NCBI RefSeq assembly: GCF_001659785.1
Contig: NZ_CP015961.1
Location: 1,922,001-1,986,000, forward strand
DNA length: 64,000 bases
Reading direction: 5' to 3'
From: Dietzia timorensis
GTDB taxonomy: Bacteria; Actinomycetota; Actinomycetes; Mycobacteriales; Mycobacteriaceae
In this document: positions 51,105 to 59,895 of the stretch, in pieces
How the letters are laid out: each line of letters starts with the position of its first letter
Numbering within the stretch: position 1 is the stretch's first letter
The notes under the pieces: model-generated
What the model was told of the DNA's origin: nothing
Databases searched by the model: none
What the model saw: the letters and a program-made list of their open reading frames with translations, nothing else
Program-made: the position numbers and the translations under genes

Positions 51105-53354
51105 CTACGACTCAGACTGCTCCTCGGCGGCCTCGTTCTCCACGGGGATCAGGCTGATCTTCCCGCGGTTGTCGATATCTGCGATCTCTACCTCGATCTT
51201 GTCGCCGACATTGAGCACGTCCTCGACCTTGGCGATGCGCTTGTCTCCGCCGATCTTCGAGATGTGCAGCAGGCCATCGCGGCCCGGGAGCAGGGAGATG
51301 AACGCGCCGAACGGGGCGGCCTTGACCATCGTGCCGAGGAAACGCTCGCCTACCTGCGGGAGCTGCGGGTTCGCAATCGAGTTGATTCGATCGATCGCGG
51401 CCTGTGCCGACTCTCCGTCGGTAGCGCCGATGAACACCGTGCCATCGTCCTCGATGGAGATGTTCGCGCCGGTCTCCTCGGTGATGGTGTTGATGTTCTT
51501 GCCCTTGGGCCCGATGACCTCGCCGATCTTGTCGAGCGGAATCTTGATGGACTGCACGCGCGGGGCGTACGGGCTCATCTCGTCCGGCTCGTCGATCGCA
51601 TCGGACATGACCTCGAGGATCGTCAGGCGGGCGTCGCGGGCCTGCTTGAGGGCCGCGGCGAGAACGCCGGACGGAATGCCGTCGAGCTTCGTATCGAGCT
51701 GCAGCGCGGTGACGAACTGTGCGGTGCCGGCAACCTTGAAGTCCATGTCGCCGAACGCGTCCTCGGCTCCGAGGATGTCGGTGAGCGCGACGTAGCGGGT
51801 CTCGCCGTCGACCTCATCGGACACGAGGCCCATGGCGATGCCGGCGACAGGCGCCTTGAGCGGAACACCCGCGTTGAGCAGCGAAAGCGTCGACGCACAT
51901 ACCGAGCCCATCGACGTCGAACCGTTGGATCCGAGCGCCTCGGACACCTGGCGAATCGCGTAGGGGAATTCCTCGACGGAGGGCAGCACCGGCTCGACGG
52001 CGCGCTCGGCAAGCGCGCCGTGGCCGATCTCCCGGCGCTTGGGAGAGCCGACGCGGCCGGTCTCACCGGTGGAGTACGGCGGGAAGTTGTAGTGGTGCAT
52101 GTACCGCTTGGACGTGACCGGTCCAAGCGAGTCGATCTGCTGGGCCATCTTCACCATGTCGAGAGTGGTGACTCCCATGATCTGGGTCTCCCCGCGCTCG
52201 AACAGTGCCGAGCCGTGGGCGCGAGGGACGATGTCCACGCCGACGCTCAGGGCGCGGATGTCGGTGGTGCCACGGCCGTCGATACGGAAGTGGTCGGTGA
52301 GGATCCGGCTGCGCACGGTCTTCTTCGTGAGCGAGCGGAACGCGTTGCCGAGCTCCTTCTCGCGCTCTTCGAAGTCGCCGGCGAGCGAGTCGAGGACCTC
52401 TTCCTGTAGCGAGGAGATCGCGTTGTCGCGCTCCTGTTTATCGGCGATGGACATGACCTCGCCGATGCGCTTGCCCGCAGCCTTTTCCACCGCTGCGAAC
52501 GCATCGTCGGCGTACTCGGGGAACAGCGGGAACTCGCGGGCTTCCTTCTTCGCGACGTCCGCGAGGGCAGCCTGCGCCCCGCACAACTCTGCGATGAAGG
52601 GCTTGGCGGCCTCGAGGCCCTCGGCGACGACCTCTTCGGTCGGAGCCTGCAGGCCGGAGTTGACTTTGTCGACCACGGTGTTCGAGGCGCCGGCCTCGAC
52701 CATCATGATCGCGACGTCGGCGTCGGCTCCGGAACCGGAGACCACGCGGCCGGCGACGATCATGTCGAAGACGGAGGCCTCGGTCTGTTCGACCGTCGGG
52801 AACGCGACCCACTGGCCCTTCGGGTTCTCAGCGGTCGGAATAAGCGAGACACGCACGCCGCCGATCGGGCCGCTGAACGGCAGACCGGACAGCTGCGTCG
52901 ACGCCGAGGCCGCGTTGATCGCGACCACGTCGTACATGTCGGACGGGTTCTGACTCATCACCGTGATGACGACCTGGATCTCGTTGCGCAAACCCGAGAC
53001 GAAGCTCGGACGCAGCGGCCGGTCGATGAGACGGGCCGTGAGAATGGCATCGGTCGAGGGACGACCCTCGCGGCGGAAGAAGGAGCCGGGGATGCGGCCG
53101 GCGGCGTACATGCGCTCTTCGACGTCAACCGTGAGCGGGAAGAAATCGAATCCCTCGCGCGGGTGCTTACCAGCGGCGGTCGCCGACAGCAGCATGGTCT
53201 CTTCGTCGAGGTAGGCAACGACGGAACCGGCGGCCTGGCGGGCGAGAAGGCCCGTCTCGAACCGCACCTCGCGGGTGCCGAACGCGCCGTTGTTGATGAC
53301 AGCTACGGACTCGAAGACTCCTTCTTCGACTTCCGTTGCCTTGTGTGAAGACAT
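51105..53354 (-). CDS. pnp: Polyribonucleotide nucleotidyltransferase (PNPase)
   Basis: The 749-residue enzyme has two RNase PH domains (about 20-150 and 350-540) separated by a helical domain, then a KH domain (about 595-650, [17 protein letters not shown]) and an S1 domain (about 665-735). It degrades RNA 3'-5' using phosphate and can add tails. ATG 53354 has AGGAAAG 8 nt upstream. It leads pnp-pepR; the rpsO terminator lies in the long gap upstream. With RNase J nearby it forms the core of RNA decay. Confidence 0.97.
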   Translation of the reverse strand: MSSHKATEVEEGVFESVAVINNGAFGTREVRFETGLLARQAAGSVVAYLDEETMLLSATAAGKHPREGFDFFPLTVDVEERMYAAGRIPGSFFRREGRPSTDAILTARLIDRPLRPSFVSGLRNEIQVVITVMSQNPSDMYDVVAINAASASTQLSGLPFSGPIGGVRVSLIPTAENPKGQWVAFPTVEQTEASVFDMIVAGRVVSGSGADADVAIMMVEAGASNTVVDKVNSGLQAPTEEVVAEGLEAAKPFIAELCGAQAALADVAKKEAREFPLFPEYADDAFAAVEKAAGKRIGEVMSIADKQERDNAISSLQEEVLDSLAGDFEEREKELGNAFRSLTKKTVRSRILTDHFRIDGRGTTDIRALSVGVDIVPRAHGSALFERGETQIMGVTTLDMVKMAQQIDSLGPVTSKRYMHHYNFPPYSTGETGRVGSPKRREIGHGALAERAVEPVLPSVEEFPYAIRQVSEALGSNGSTSMGSVCASTLSLLNAGVPLKAPVAGIAMGLVSDEVDGETRYVALTDILGAEDAFGDMDFKVAGTAQFVTALQLDTKLDGIPSGVLAAALKQARDARLTILEVMSDAIDEPDEMSPYAPRVQSIKIPLDKIGEVIGPKGKNINTITEETGANISIEDDGTVFIGATDGESAQAAIDRINSIANPQLPQVGERFLGTMVKAAPFGAFISLLPGRDGLLHISKIGGDKRIAKVEDVLNVGDKIEVEIADIDNRGKISLIPVENEAAEEQSES

Positions 53355-53627
53355 GAAAACTTTCCTGACTGTAGATGGTGCAAACACACGTCTACGCAGC
53401 AGCCAGGGTGCAGAGTAAGGTGGGCGGCCTTCGATCGAAGCAGCCGAAAGTGTGGGAAAGTCCTGCGCGTTCTACGCGAATGTTCGGCTGCCACTACCGA
53501 GGACCGAGCCCCTTGGTCGCTCTGCGCCCATATCCTGCGCGGACAAGTGCCAGGCTATCACCCATGGCGGACGTTCCACGACTATCGCGGGTCCCGCGCG
53601 CCAGAAGAGTAGGGGCCACGGCAAAGC
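53355..53627. other. Intergenic region upstream of pnp
   Basis: These 273 bp between the rpsO terminator and pnp carry no convincing gene. Short open frames on both strands lack homology and good starts. The region should hold the pnp promoter and 5' leader; I could not pick a -10/-35 pair with confidence. Confidence 0.5.
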
Positions 53628-53658
53628 AGAACGCCCCCGAAACATTCGGGGGCGTTCT
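53628..53658 (-). terminator. Intrinsic terminator of rpsO
   Basis: AGAACGCCCCCGAA (53628-53641) pairs perfectly with TTCGGGGGCGTTCT (53645-53658) around a 3-nt loop, 40 bp beyond the rpsO stop. The minus-strand 3' side reads GCTTTGCC, a short U-tract. Confidence 0.85.
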
Positions 53659-53697
53659 GGTGCGACCGACATTCGATCGCGAAAGTGTTGCGCTGGA

Positions 53698-53967
53698 TCA
53701 GCGGCGCAGGCCGAGGCGCTCGATGAGCTTACGGTAGCGCTGGATGTCCGACTTCGCCGCGTAGTTGAGCAGGCGGCGGCGACGACCGACGAGGAGCAGC
53801 AAGCCACGACGGGAGTGGTGGTCGTGCTTGTGGTCCTTGAGGTGCTCGGTGAGCGAGGAGATGCGCGCGGTGAGCAGCGCAACCTGTGCCTCCGGCGAAC
53901 CCGTGTCGGACTCGTGGATGCCGTACTCGGCGAGAATGGTCTTCTTCTCTTCAGTGGTCAAAGCCAT
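53698..53967 (-). CDS. rpsO: 30S ribosomal protein S15
   Basis: The 89-residue protein is a standard S15 with [36 protein letters not shown] and the C-terminal [13 protein letters not shown]. It binds the central domain of 16S rRNA early in small-subunit assembly. ATG 53967 has GGAG 6 nt upstream. It is its own unit: ribF ends 128 bp upstream and a strong terminator follows. Confidence 0.98.
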   Translation of the reverse strand: MALTTEEKKTILAEYGIHESDTGSPEAQVALLTARISSLTEHLKDHKHDHHSRRGLLLLVGRRRRLLNYAAKSDIQRYRKLIERLGLRR

Positions 53968-54095
53968 GATTTTCTCCGTTGTTCCAGTTCGCGAACATTT
54001 TTCAGCCCTGCCGCCGCGAACCACAGCAAGACCGAGGGATCACTCTACCTGCCGCCGCATCAAGGGCGTTAATCGTATGACGTCGGAGGTGCCGA

Positions 54096-55109
54096 TCACT
54101 CCTGGGCTTCGCGCGAGATGCCGGTCTTCTCATCGCAGCCGGCGAGCATCGACCGGACGATCTGCACGTCCCGGTCCATCGCCTCCAAGAGCTCGTCGAC
54201 GCCGTTGAATTTCTCCATGCCGCGGACATGGCCGACAAAGTCGACGGCCGCATGGCGCCCGTACAGGTCACTGGTCTCGTCGAGCACGAAGGCCTCGACA
54301 GTGCGGTCGACTCCCGCGAACGTCGGGTTCGTGCCTACGGAGATCGCCGCCGGGTAGCGCGTGCCGGCTTCCATGGAGCCGTCGAGTTCGCCGCCGTCGA
54401 GCACGGTGAACCACCCTGCGTAGACGCCGTCGACCGGAACACATTCGCTCATGTCGGCGCTGAGGTTAGCGGTCGGGTAGCCGAGCTCCTTGCCGCCGCG
54501 GCCCTCTCCGTGGATCACTTCCCCGGTGACGCGGTGTGGCCTGCCGAGCATCTCCCCCGCACGCTGCGCGTCGCCCTCGGAAAGTGCGTGCCGGACGGCG
54601 GTCGAGGACACGGTTCCCTCGCCGTCACTGACGAGATCTTCGATACGGCACTCGATGCCGCGTGCCTCGCACAGAGACTTCAAGGTCTCCGCCGTCCCCG
54701 CAGCCTTATGCCCGAAGGTGAAGTTCGTGCCGACGACCACGCTGCGCGCGTGAAGCCGCTCGACGAGCAGACGGTCGAAGAATTCCGCCGGCGTCCAGCC
54801 GGCGATCTCCTTATCGAAGGGAATCGCGAACACGGCGTCGATGCCGTATTCGGCGGCCAGTTCGGCGCGGCGCGCGAGTGGGGTGAGCGTCGCCGGGCTC
54901 TTCCCTGGCATGATCACCTCGACGGGATGCGGGTCGAAGGTGACCATCACGGCCATGGTGCCCAGACGTTTCGCATCGTCGACCGCGTGCGCCAGAAGCT
55001 TCTGGTGCCCCTTATGAACGCCATCGAACACGCCAATGGCCACACTCGCGCCATGCGAGCCGACACCGGTTTCGGTGTCGATATCGGTGAACTCTCGCCA
55101 CAATTGCAC
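54096..55109 (-). CDS. ribF: Bifunctional riboflavin kinase / FAD synthetase
   Basis: The 337-residue enzyme has an N-terminal FMN adenylyltransferase domain (about 10-180: IGVFDGVHKGHQKLL, TFDPHPVEVI) and a C-terminal riboflavin kinase domain (about 185-320: GRGGKELGYPTANL, PAAISVGTNPTF). It makes FMN and then FAD, cofactors used by CgoX, ThyX and the flavodoxin-like protein. GTG 55109 (VQLWREF) was chosen because TAACCT lies 7 nt upstream and the sequence matches family N-termini; GTG 55136 is the longer alternative. truB lies 35 bp upstream. Confidence 0.94.
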   Translation of the reverse strand: MQLWREFTDIDTETGVGSHGASVAIGVFDGVHKGHQKLLAHAVDDAKRLGTMAVMVTFDPHPVEVIMPGKSPATLTPLARRAELAAEYGIDAVFAIPFDKEIAGWTPAEFFDRLLVERLHARSVVVGTNFTFGHKAAGTAETLKSLCEARGIECRIEDLVSDGEGTVSSTAVRHALSEGDAQRAGEMLGRPHRVTGEVIHGEGRGGKELGYPTANLSADMSECVPVDGVYAGWFTVLDGGELDGSMEAGTRYPAAISVGTNPTFAGVDRTVEAFVLDETSDLYGRHAAVDFVGHVRGMEKFNGVDELLEAMDRDVQIVRSMLAGCDEKTGISREAQE

Positions 55110-55116
55110 GGAACCT

Positions 55117-55122
55117 AGGTTA
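55117..55122 (-). promoter_or_regulatory. Putative leaderless -10 box of ribF
   Basis: On the minus strand TAACCT is followed by 7 nt and GTG 55109. It overlaps the 10-bp palindrome AACCTAGGTT. Confidence 0.4.
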
Positions 55123-55144
55123 CGCGCACCCGCCACGATCGCAC

Positions 55145-56050
55145 CTACTGCGGGTCGACGAGGAACACCGAAGCCGCCCGCCTACCGGATTCGACCAGCA
55201 ACGCGATCGGCGTGCCATCCGGATCGACGGCGGCCACCGTTCCCGAGTTGCCCACGGTCTCGAGCCATTTGCCGTGCGCGAGGCCCGCGGCCTCGGCCGC
55301 CGAGATATCGCGGTGCGGGAAGCTCGCGAGCACGGCGTCGTGGAGCGGCACCGACAGAGTCGGGGTTCCCTCGAGTTCGTCGAGCGTTCGCGCCACGGAC
55401 AGATCGAAATTCCCCACTCGTGTACGGCGCAGCGCGGTGAGGTGCCCTCCGACCTCCAACGCCTCGCCTAGGTCGCGGGCGAGCGCGCGAATATAGGTTC
55501 CCGAGGAGCAGTCGACCCTGACATCGACGTCGAGGTATTCGCCATTCGCCGTGCTATCGAGGATGTCGAAACGGTGGACGGTGACCGGGCGGGCCGGGAT
55601 TTCGACGCTCTCCCCCTCGCGGACGCGTTCGTGGGCGCGCTTTCCCGCGATCTTGATCGCGGAGACCGCGGAGGGGCGCTGCATGATCTCGCCGGTCAAC
55701 GCGGCGATTCCTGCCCCGAGGTCCGCCTCGTCGATATTGGCGGCGGAAGCCCCGGAGATAATCTCCCCTTCGGCGTCATCGCTGCTTGTGGCCGCCCCCA
55801 GCCTGATCGTGGCGTCGTAGGACTTATTCGTCAGCGCGAGGTGGCCGAGGAGTTTGGTCGCGCGTTCGATCCCCACGACAAGCACTCCCGTCGCGTCCGG
55901 GTCAAGTGTCCCGGCGTGCCCGACCTTGCGGGTTCCGAAAAATCGTCGGCACCGCGCGACGACGTCGTGGCTGGTAAGCCCGGTGGGCTTGTCGACCACG
56001 ACGATTCCCGCCGGTGGCGCCGGGCGCTGAGGTTTCGCTTTTCCGGACAT
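55145..56050 (-). CDS. truB: tRNA pseudouridine(55) synthase TruB
   Basis: The 301-residue enzyme has the catalytic Asp50 in GHAGTLDPDATGVL, KSYDATIRLG and RVDCSSGTYIRALARDLG. It isomerises U55 of the tRNA T loop. ATG 56050 lies 8 nt after AGG; a GTG at 56056 overlaps the pptT stop (GTGA). Either way it is translationally coupled to the phosphopantetheinyl transferase upstream. Confidence 0.95.
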   Translation of the reverse strand: MSGKAKPQRPAPPAGIVVVDKPTGLTSHDVVARCRRFFGTRKVGHAGTLDPDATGVLVVGIERATKLLGHLALTNKSYDATIRLGAATSSDDAEGEIISGASAANIDEADLGAGIAALTGEIMQRPSAVSAIKIAGKRAHERVREGESVEIPARPVTVHRFDILDSTANGEYLDVDVRVDCSSGTYIRALARDLGEALEVGGHLTALRRTRVGNFDLSVARTLDELEGTPTLSVPLHDAVLASFPHRDISAAEAAGLAHGKWLETVGNSGTVAAVDPDGTPIALLVESGRRAASVFLVDPQ

Positions 56051-56052
56051 TG

Positions 56053-56817
56053 TCACAGCCTAACGGGCGCAGGCTGCTCTACGGCTATAGCGGCCACCAC
56101 GAACCCCGAGTCGATCGCCCAGTGGCCACTCAACGCCCGCAGCGGCGTACCCCCGTCGATGACGTCGGGCGCGATGAGAATTCGCGACACGAAGGTCCCC
56201 CGCGCCCGTATCCCCGTAGCCGTGCGGGATATGTCCTCGGTGTCGAAGGACAACTCGGCGTCCTCGAAACCCAGCCACCGACGTGTGAGTGGGAACCACG
56301 CCTTGTACGTGGCCTCCTTGGCGCTGAAGAGGAGTTTGTCCACGCGCAGCTGCGGTTCTCCGGCGAGCACGGCGCGCACCCAGTCCCGCTCGGATGGGAG
56401 CGAGACGGCGTCGAGGACGCCGGGCGGAAGCCCCTCGTGGGGTTCGGCGTCCACGCCGAGGCTGCGGAACCGTTCCTGCCTGGCGATCGCCGCAGCTCGG
56501 AGACCGTCGGTGTGGGTCATTGCTCCGACCACGTTCGGCGGGAACATCGGGGCGCCGCGCTGCCCCTTCACGATCGCCGCCGGCTCGATCCCCTCCCCGC
56601 GAAGTGCTTCTCGCGCGCAATCGCGAACCGAGGCGTACTCGGCGCGCCGCCGGGGCGCGTACGTCGCGCTCGCCTCGGCCTCGGCCGGCCACAGGTTCTC
56701 GATCGCGGCATCCTCGTCCCGTCCCGCCGCGAGCAGCTCGTCCCAGGACGACACACGCACGCCGTCGGGGAACACCGAGCGCAGCATGTCGCCCGTGGTA
56801 CCGCGTGCGTCGTTCAT
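56053..56817 (-). CDS. pptT: 4'-phosphopantetheinyl transferase PptT
   Basis: The 254-residue enzyme matches PptT/Sfp-type transferases: GVDAEPHEGLPPGVLDAVSLP with metal ligands Asp123 and Glu125, and FSAKEATYKAWFPLTRRWLGFEDA with Lys167/Glu168. It moves phosphopantetheine from CoA to carrier proteins, including the polyketide and fatty-acid synthases for mycolic acids. ATG 56817 overlaps the upstream phosphoesterase stop (ATGA). It corresponds to Rv2794c, with truB and the phosphoesterase as flanks in M. tuberculosis too. Confidence 0.95.
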   Translation of the reverse strand: MNDARGTTGDMLRSVFPDGVRVSSWDELLAAGRDEDAAIENLWPAEAEASATYAPRRRAEYASVRDCAREALRGEGIEPAAIVKGQRGAPMFPPNVVGAMTHTDGLRAAAIARQERFRSLGVDAEPHEGLPPGVLDAVSLPSERDWVRAVLAGEPQLRVDKLLFSAKEATYKAWFPLTRRWLGFEDAELSFDTEDISRTATGIRARGTFVSRILIAPDVIDGGTPLRALSGHWAIDSGFVVAAIAVEQPAPVRL

Positions 56818-57938
56818 TTCCCGGCCACCTCTGCCCATTGATCGTCGGTAATGTCCTCGCGGAACGGTCGTCCGGTTTCGTCCGGCCCGGCGATATGAGG
56901 TCCCTCGCCGTCATCCAGCCACCGCACAGGCGGGTCCGGCGGTACCGGAACTATTTGGCGGGCCAGCGGTACGGGGAATCCGCGCCGCTGCCATTCGCGT
57001 GGATAGCCTAGCGAGACTTCCTCGAAGCGGACGCCGTCGACGATGTGGCTGCGCGGAATGTGTAGGTGCCCGTAGACACACGTCTGCGCTCGGTAGCGCA
57101 GTGGCCATTGGCTGGTGTGTTCGGTGCCGCACCACATCGCGAAATCCTGGAGAAACAGCATGCGGGTCGGCTCGCGGTGGAGCGGCCAGTGATTGATGAG
57201 CACCGTCGGCATGTCCGGGTCGAGGCGAGAGAGCGTGCGCGTCGTTTCCGCGAGTCGCTCGGAGCACCAGGCCGATACGGATGGGAACGGCGCAGGGTCG
57301 ATGAGATATTCGTCGGTGGCGACCACTCGGCGCTCCCGTGCTGCGGCGAGCGCCTCGGCCTTGCTCGCGCGGGGGTCCGGTCGCCACGAGTAGTCGTAGA
57401 GGAGGAACAACGGGACGATGCGTACGGGGCCGCCTGCACCCTCCCACAGCGGATACGGGTCCTCGGGGGTGTCGATTCCCAACTGGCGGCAGATGTCGAC
57501 CATGACGGCGTATCGCGTGGGCGCGGCAAGGCCGTCGAGGCCGATGCGTCCTCCCCACAGTTCGTGGTTCCCGGGAACCCAGATGACACGCGCGAATCGC
57601 TCGGCGAGGGTGGCGAGAACGTCGGCGATATCGGCGAGGCGCTCGGCCACGTCGCCGGCGACGATAAGCCAGTCGCCGGGGTGGCTTGGCCGAAGGCCCG
57701 CGACCACCGAGCGATTACCGCGGCTCGCGGCGTGCAGGTCGGCGACCGCCCGCAACGTCGGGTGGCCCGGCCCGGCGCCGATGGTGGCGACTGCGTCGAC
57801 TTCCGCCGGGTCGTCCTCGGCGGGATCAAATGCGCGGGCTCTTCCTGCCAGCAGGTATTCCGCTGCAGCTGCGATCGACGCGGGGTCGCCCGCATCGACG
57901 GCGGGATCAGCGCTGTTGTCGTGCGGCTTCGAGCTCAT
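56814..57938 (-). CDS. Calcineurin-like metallophosphoesterase
   Basis: The 374-residue protein carries the metallophosphoesterase motifs DWLIVAGDVAE, WVPGNHELWG, LINHWPLH and CVYGHLHIPRS in order; the first GDxH-like block is less canonical. It should bind two metal ions and hydrolyse a phosphoester; the substrate is unknown. It is always beside pptT in mycobacteria (Rv2795c) and loss of that homologue affects sensitivity to PptT inhibition, as I recall, so it may act on phosphopantetheinylated carriers. ATG 57938 has GGAGGGAG upstream and overlaps the MATE stop (ATGA). Confidence 0.88.
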   Translation of the reverse strand: MSSKPHDNSADPAVDAGDPASIAAAAEYLLAGRARAFDPAEDDPAEVDAVATIGAGPGHPTLRAVADLHAASRGNRSVVAGLRPSHPGDWLIVAGDVAERLADIADVLATLAERFARVIWVPGNHELWGGRIGLDGLAAPTRYAVMVDICRQLGIDTPEDPYPLWEGAGGPVRIVPLFLLYDYSWRPDPRASKAEALAAARERRVVATDEYLIDPAPFPSVSAWCSERLAETTRTLSRLDPDMPTVLINHWPLHREPTRMLFLQDFAMWCGTEHTSQWPLRYRAQTCVYGHLHIPRSHIVDGVRFEEVSLGYPREWQRRGFPVPLARQIVPVPPDPPVRWLDDGEGPHIAGPDETGRPFREDITDDQWAEVAGK

Positions 57939-59302
57939 GTGCTCCCTCCTTGCGGCGTTCCCATCCGCATCCACGTGTCGGAACGAGCCCGAAGTGCGAC
58001 ACCGACGAGCCGGCCGAGGATGAATGCGCCTAGGCCGGCCCATATCCCTTCTAGCCCCCACCCAAAGTAGTGCGTGGCAATGAGCACCGGTAAGTAGCAC
58101 CCCAGCGCGGTAACCACAGTGAGTCTGCGCAGGAAGGCGGCATCGGCGGCCCCGAGCAAGACGCCGTCCAGGCCGAACACCACCGACGCCGGAATACACA
58201 GGAGCGCCGCGGCGAACACGGCTACGCGGAAGCGTTCGGCCACTTCCGGGTCCGAAGTAAGTAGCGACACGATAGGACCGTGCAACACGGCGATGGCGAT
58301 CGCAAGCACGACGCCGAGCCCCAGGGACCACGTGACGGTGAGTCTGGTGAAGCGCCGAACGCGCTCGCGATCTTCGGCGCCGAGGGCCTGGCCAACGACG
58401 GCCTGGGCTGCGATCGCCACGGAGTCGAGAACCAGGGAGATCAGGTTCCACACCTGTCCACCCAGATGATGGGCGCCGAGTGTCGCGTTTCCCGCTTCCC
58501 CGGCGGTCTTGGTGGCGGCGAAGAACGTTACCTGGAATGCGGCCGTTCGGACGATGAGGTTCCCGCCGAGACGCAGCTGTGTCGCGATGACGTCGGGCAG
58601 CGGGCGAAGCGACAGGCCGTAGCGATGCTTCTGCGCGAAGAGCGCGGCCAGCATGCCCGACGCCGCGCATGCCTGGCCGACGACGTTGGCGATGGCGGAG
58701 CCTTGGAGGCCCAATTCCGGGAAGGGCCCGAGACCGAGGACCAGCGCGAAACACAGGGCGGTGGACACCGCGATCCCTCCGACCACAAAGGCCAGGGGTC
58801 CGCGGGTTCGTTGGACGCCGCGCATCCAACCATTTCCCGCTGCGGTGAGGAGGATGAGCGGAATGCCCCAGGCCGCGATGTGCAGCCAGTTCCGCGCCAT
58901 CTGCGCAACGTGTGGATCTGGGGTCAGTGCCCCGGTAATTGGTCCCACAAACACGAGCAGGACGGTGACCACTGCCAGGCCGACTCCACCGGCGATCCAG
59001 GAGGCCTGTAGCCCCTCCCGCACGGCGAGGTCGGTGCGGCCGGCGCCGAAAAATCTCGCTGCGCGCGCCGTCGTCCCGTATGACAGGAAGTTCATCTGCG
59101 TGCCCAGAAGGGTGAGCAGCAGCGAACCTACGCCGAGAGCCGCTAATTCGGTCGACCCGACGCGCCCGACCACGACGCCGTCGACCAATAAGTAAATCGG
59201 CTCCGCCGCAAGAACCGGCAACACCGGCAAGGCGAGGCCGAAGAGAGTCTTCCCGAAGGAAGACGGGCGAGTGCGCTCCTCGGATCTTTGGTCGTCGTGC
59301 AC
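57935..59302 (-). CDS. dinF: MATE-family efflux transporter (DinF-like)
   Basis: The 455-residue protein has about 12 membrane helices and the DinF-branch start LALPVLPVLAAEPIYLLVDGVVVGRVGSTELAALGV. It exports cationic compounds using an H+ or Na+ gradient. GTG 59302 lies 13 bp after the rbfA stop and its end overlaps the phosphoesterase gene. In relatives a DHH-type phosphodiesterase gene sits between rbfA and dinF; it is absent here. No LexA box was noticed near it. Confidence 0.9.
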   Translation of the reverse strand: MHDDQRSEERTRPSSFGKTLFGLALPVLPVLAAEPIYLLVDGVVVGRVGSTELAALGVGSLLLTLLGTQMNFLSYGTTARAARFFGAGRTDLAVREGLQASWIAGGVGLAVVTVLLVFVGPITGALTPDPHVAQMARNWLHIAAWGIPLILLTAAGNGWMRGVQRTRGPLAFVVGGIAVSTALCFALVLGLGPFPELGLQGSAIANVVGQACAASGMLAALFAQKHRYGLSLRPLPDVIATQLRLGGNLIVRTAAFQVTFFAATKTAGEAGNATLGAHHLGGQVWNLISLVLDSVAIAAQAVVGQALGAEDRERVRRFTRLTVTWSLGLGVVLAIAIAVLHGPIVSLLTSDPEVAERFRVAVFAAALLCIPASVVFGLDGVLLGAADAAFLRRLTVVTALGCYLPVLIATHYFGWGLEGIWAGLGAFILGRLVGVALRARSDTWMRMGTPQGGST

Positions 59303-59315
59303 GAGGCGGCTTCGG

Positions 59316-59756
59316 CTACTGCTCGTCTTCGTCGAGCTTGTAGGGGTTTTCTTCGCCCGCCGGCTTCGCTCCCTCGGCGGTGCGGCGAACCTCTTCGTCC
59401 TTCTCGCGGGCCTTCGCGAGCAGGTCTTCCATCTGCCGCGCGGCGTCGGGAACCGTGTCGGCCTGGAACGCGAGGGTCGGCGTGAACTTCACGCCGGTCT
59501 GGCGACCGACGATGCTCCGCAGGCGCCCCTTGGCGCGTTCCAGCGACGCGGCCGCGGCCTCGTGGTCCGGTTCCTCGTCGAGGGTGCGGCCGCGCACGGT
59601 GTAAAACACGGTCGCGTCGCGCAGGTCCGCGGTCAGGCGCGCGTCGGTGACTGTGACGAATTCGAGCTGAGGATCCTTGATCTCATGTTCGATGGCGGTG
59701 GCGACGATCTCGGCAATGCGCTTGGCCAAGCGGCCCGCACGCGCGCGTTCGTTCAT
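59316..59756 (-). CDS. rbfA: Ribosome-binding factor A
   Basis: The 146-residue KH-fold protein has [49 protein letters not shown] and a charged C-terminal tail. It assists 16S rRNA 5'-end maturation in the small subunit. ATG 59756 has AGGAGAAGGAA directly upstream; the eight codons above it are not conserved. It follows infB, separated by a perfect 16-bp stem that could limit read-through. Confidence 0.95.
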   Translation of the reverse strand: MNERARAGRLAKRIAEIVATAIEHEIKDPQLEFVTVTDARLTADLRDATVFYTVRGRTLDEEPDHEAAAASLERAKGRLRSIVGRQTGVKFTPTLAFQADTVPDAARQMEDLLAKAREKDEEVRRTAEGAKPAGEENPYKLDEDEQ

Positions 59757-59821
59757 TTCCTTCTCCTGCTGTGTGCTCAAAAGCTCATGATGCCCGATGA
59801 CGGGCGGTAAAGGGCGGCAAC

Positions 59822-59867
59822 ACCGGCGGGGCCGCGGTTGCGCTCTCGCGCCCGCGGCCCCGCCGGT
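59822..59867 (-). terminator. Strong stem-loop between infB and rbfA
   Basis: ACCGGCGGGGCCGCGG (59822-59837) pairs perfectly with CCGCGGCCCCGCCGGT (59852-59867) around a 14-nt loop. There is no U-tract on the minus strand, so it may be an I-type terminator or an intercistronic stabiliser. Confidence 0.7.
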
Positions 59868-59895
59868 CTAGTCCCGTTGTCGAAAAAACCTACGC

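Noticed and set aside
55112-55121. AACCTAGGTT palindrome upstream of ribF as an iron box or FMN riboswitch element
   Set aside because: The half-sites face the wrong way for DtxR/IdeR, and the short leaderless-type gap cannot hold a riboswitch.
57939-58829. Upstream extension of the metallophosphoesterase frame
   Set aside because: It overlaps the MATE gene in another frame; ATG 57938 has a strong ribosome binding site and the family N-terminus.
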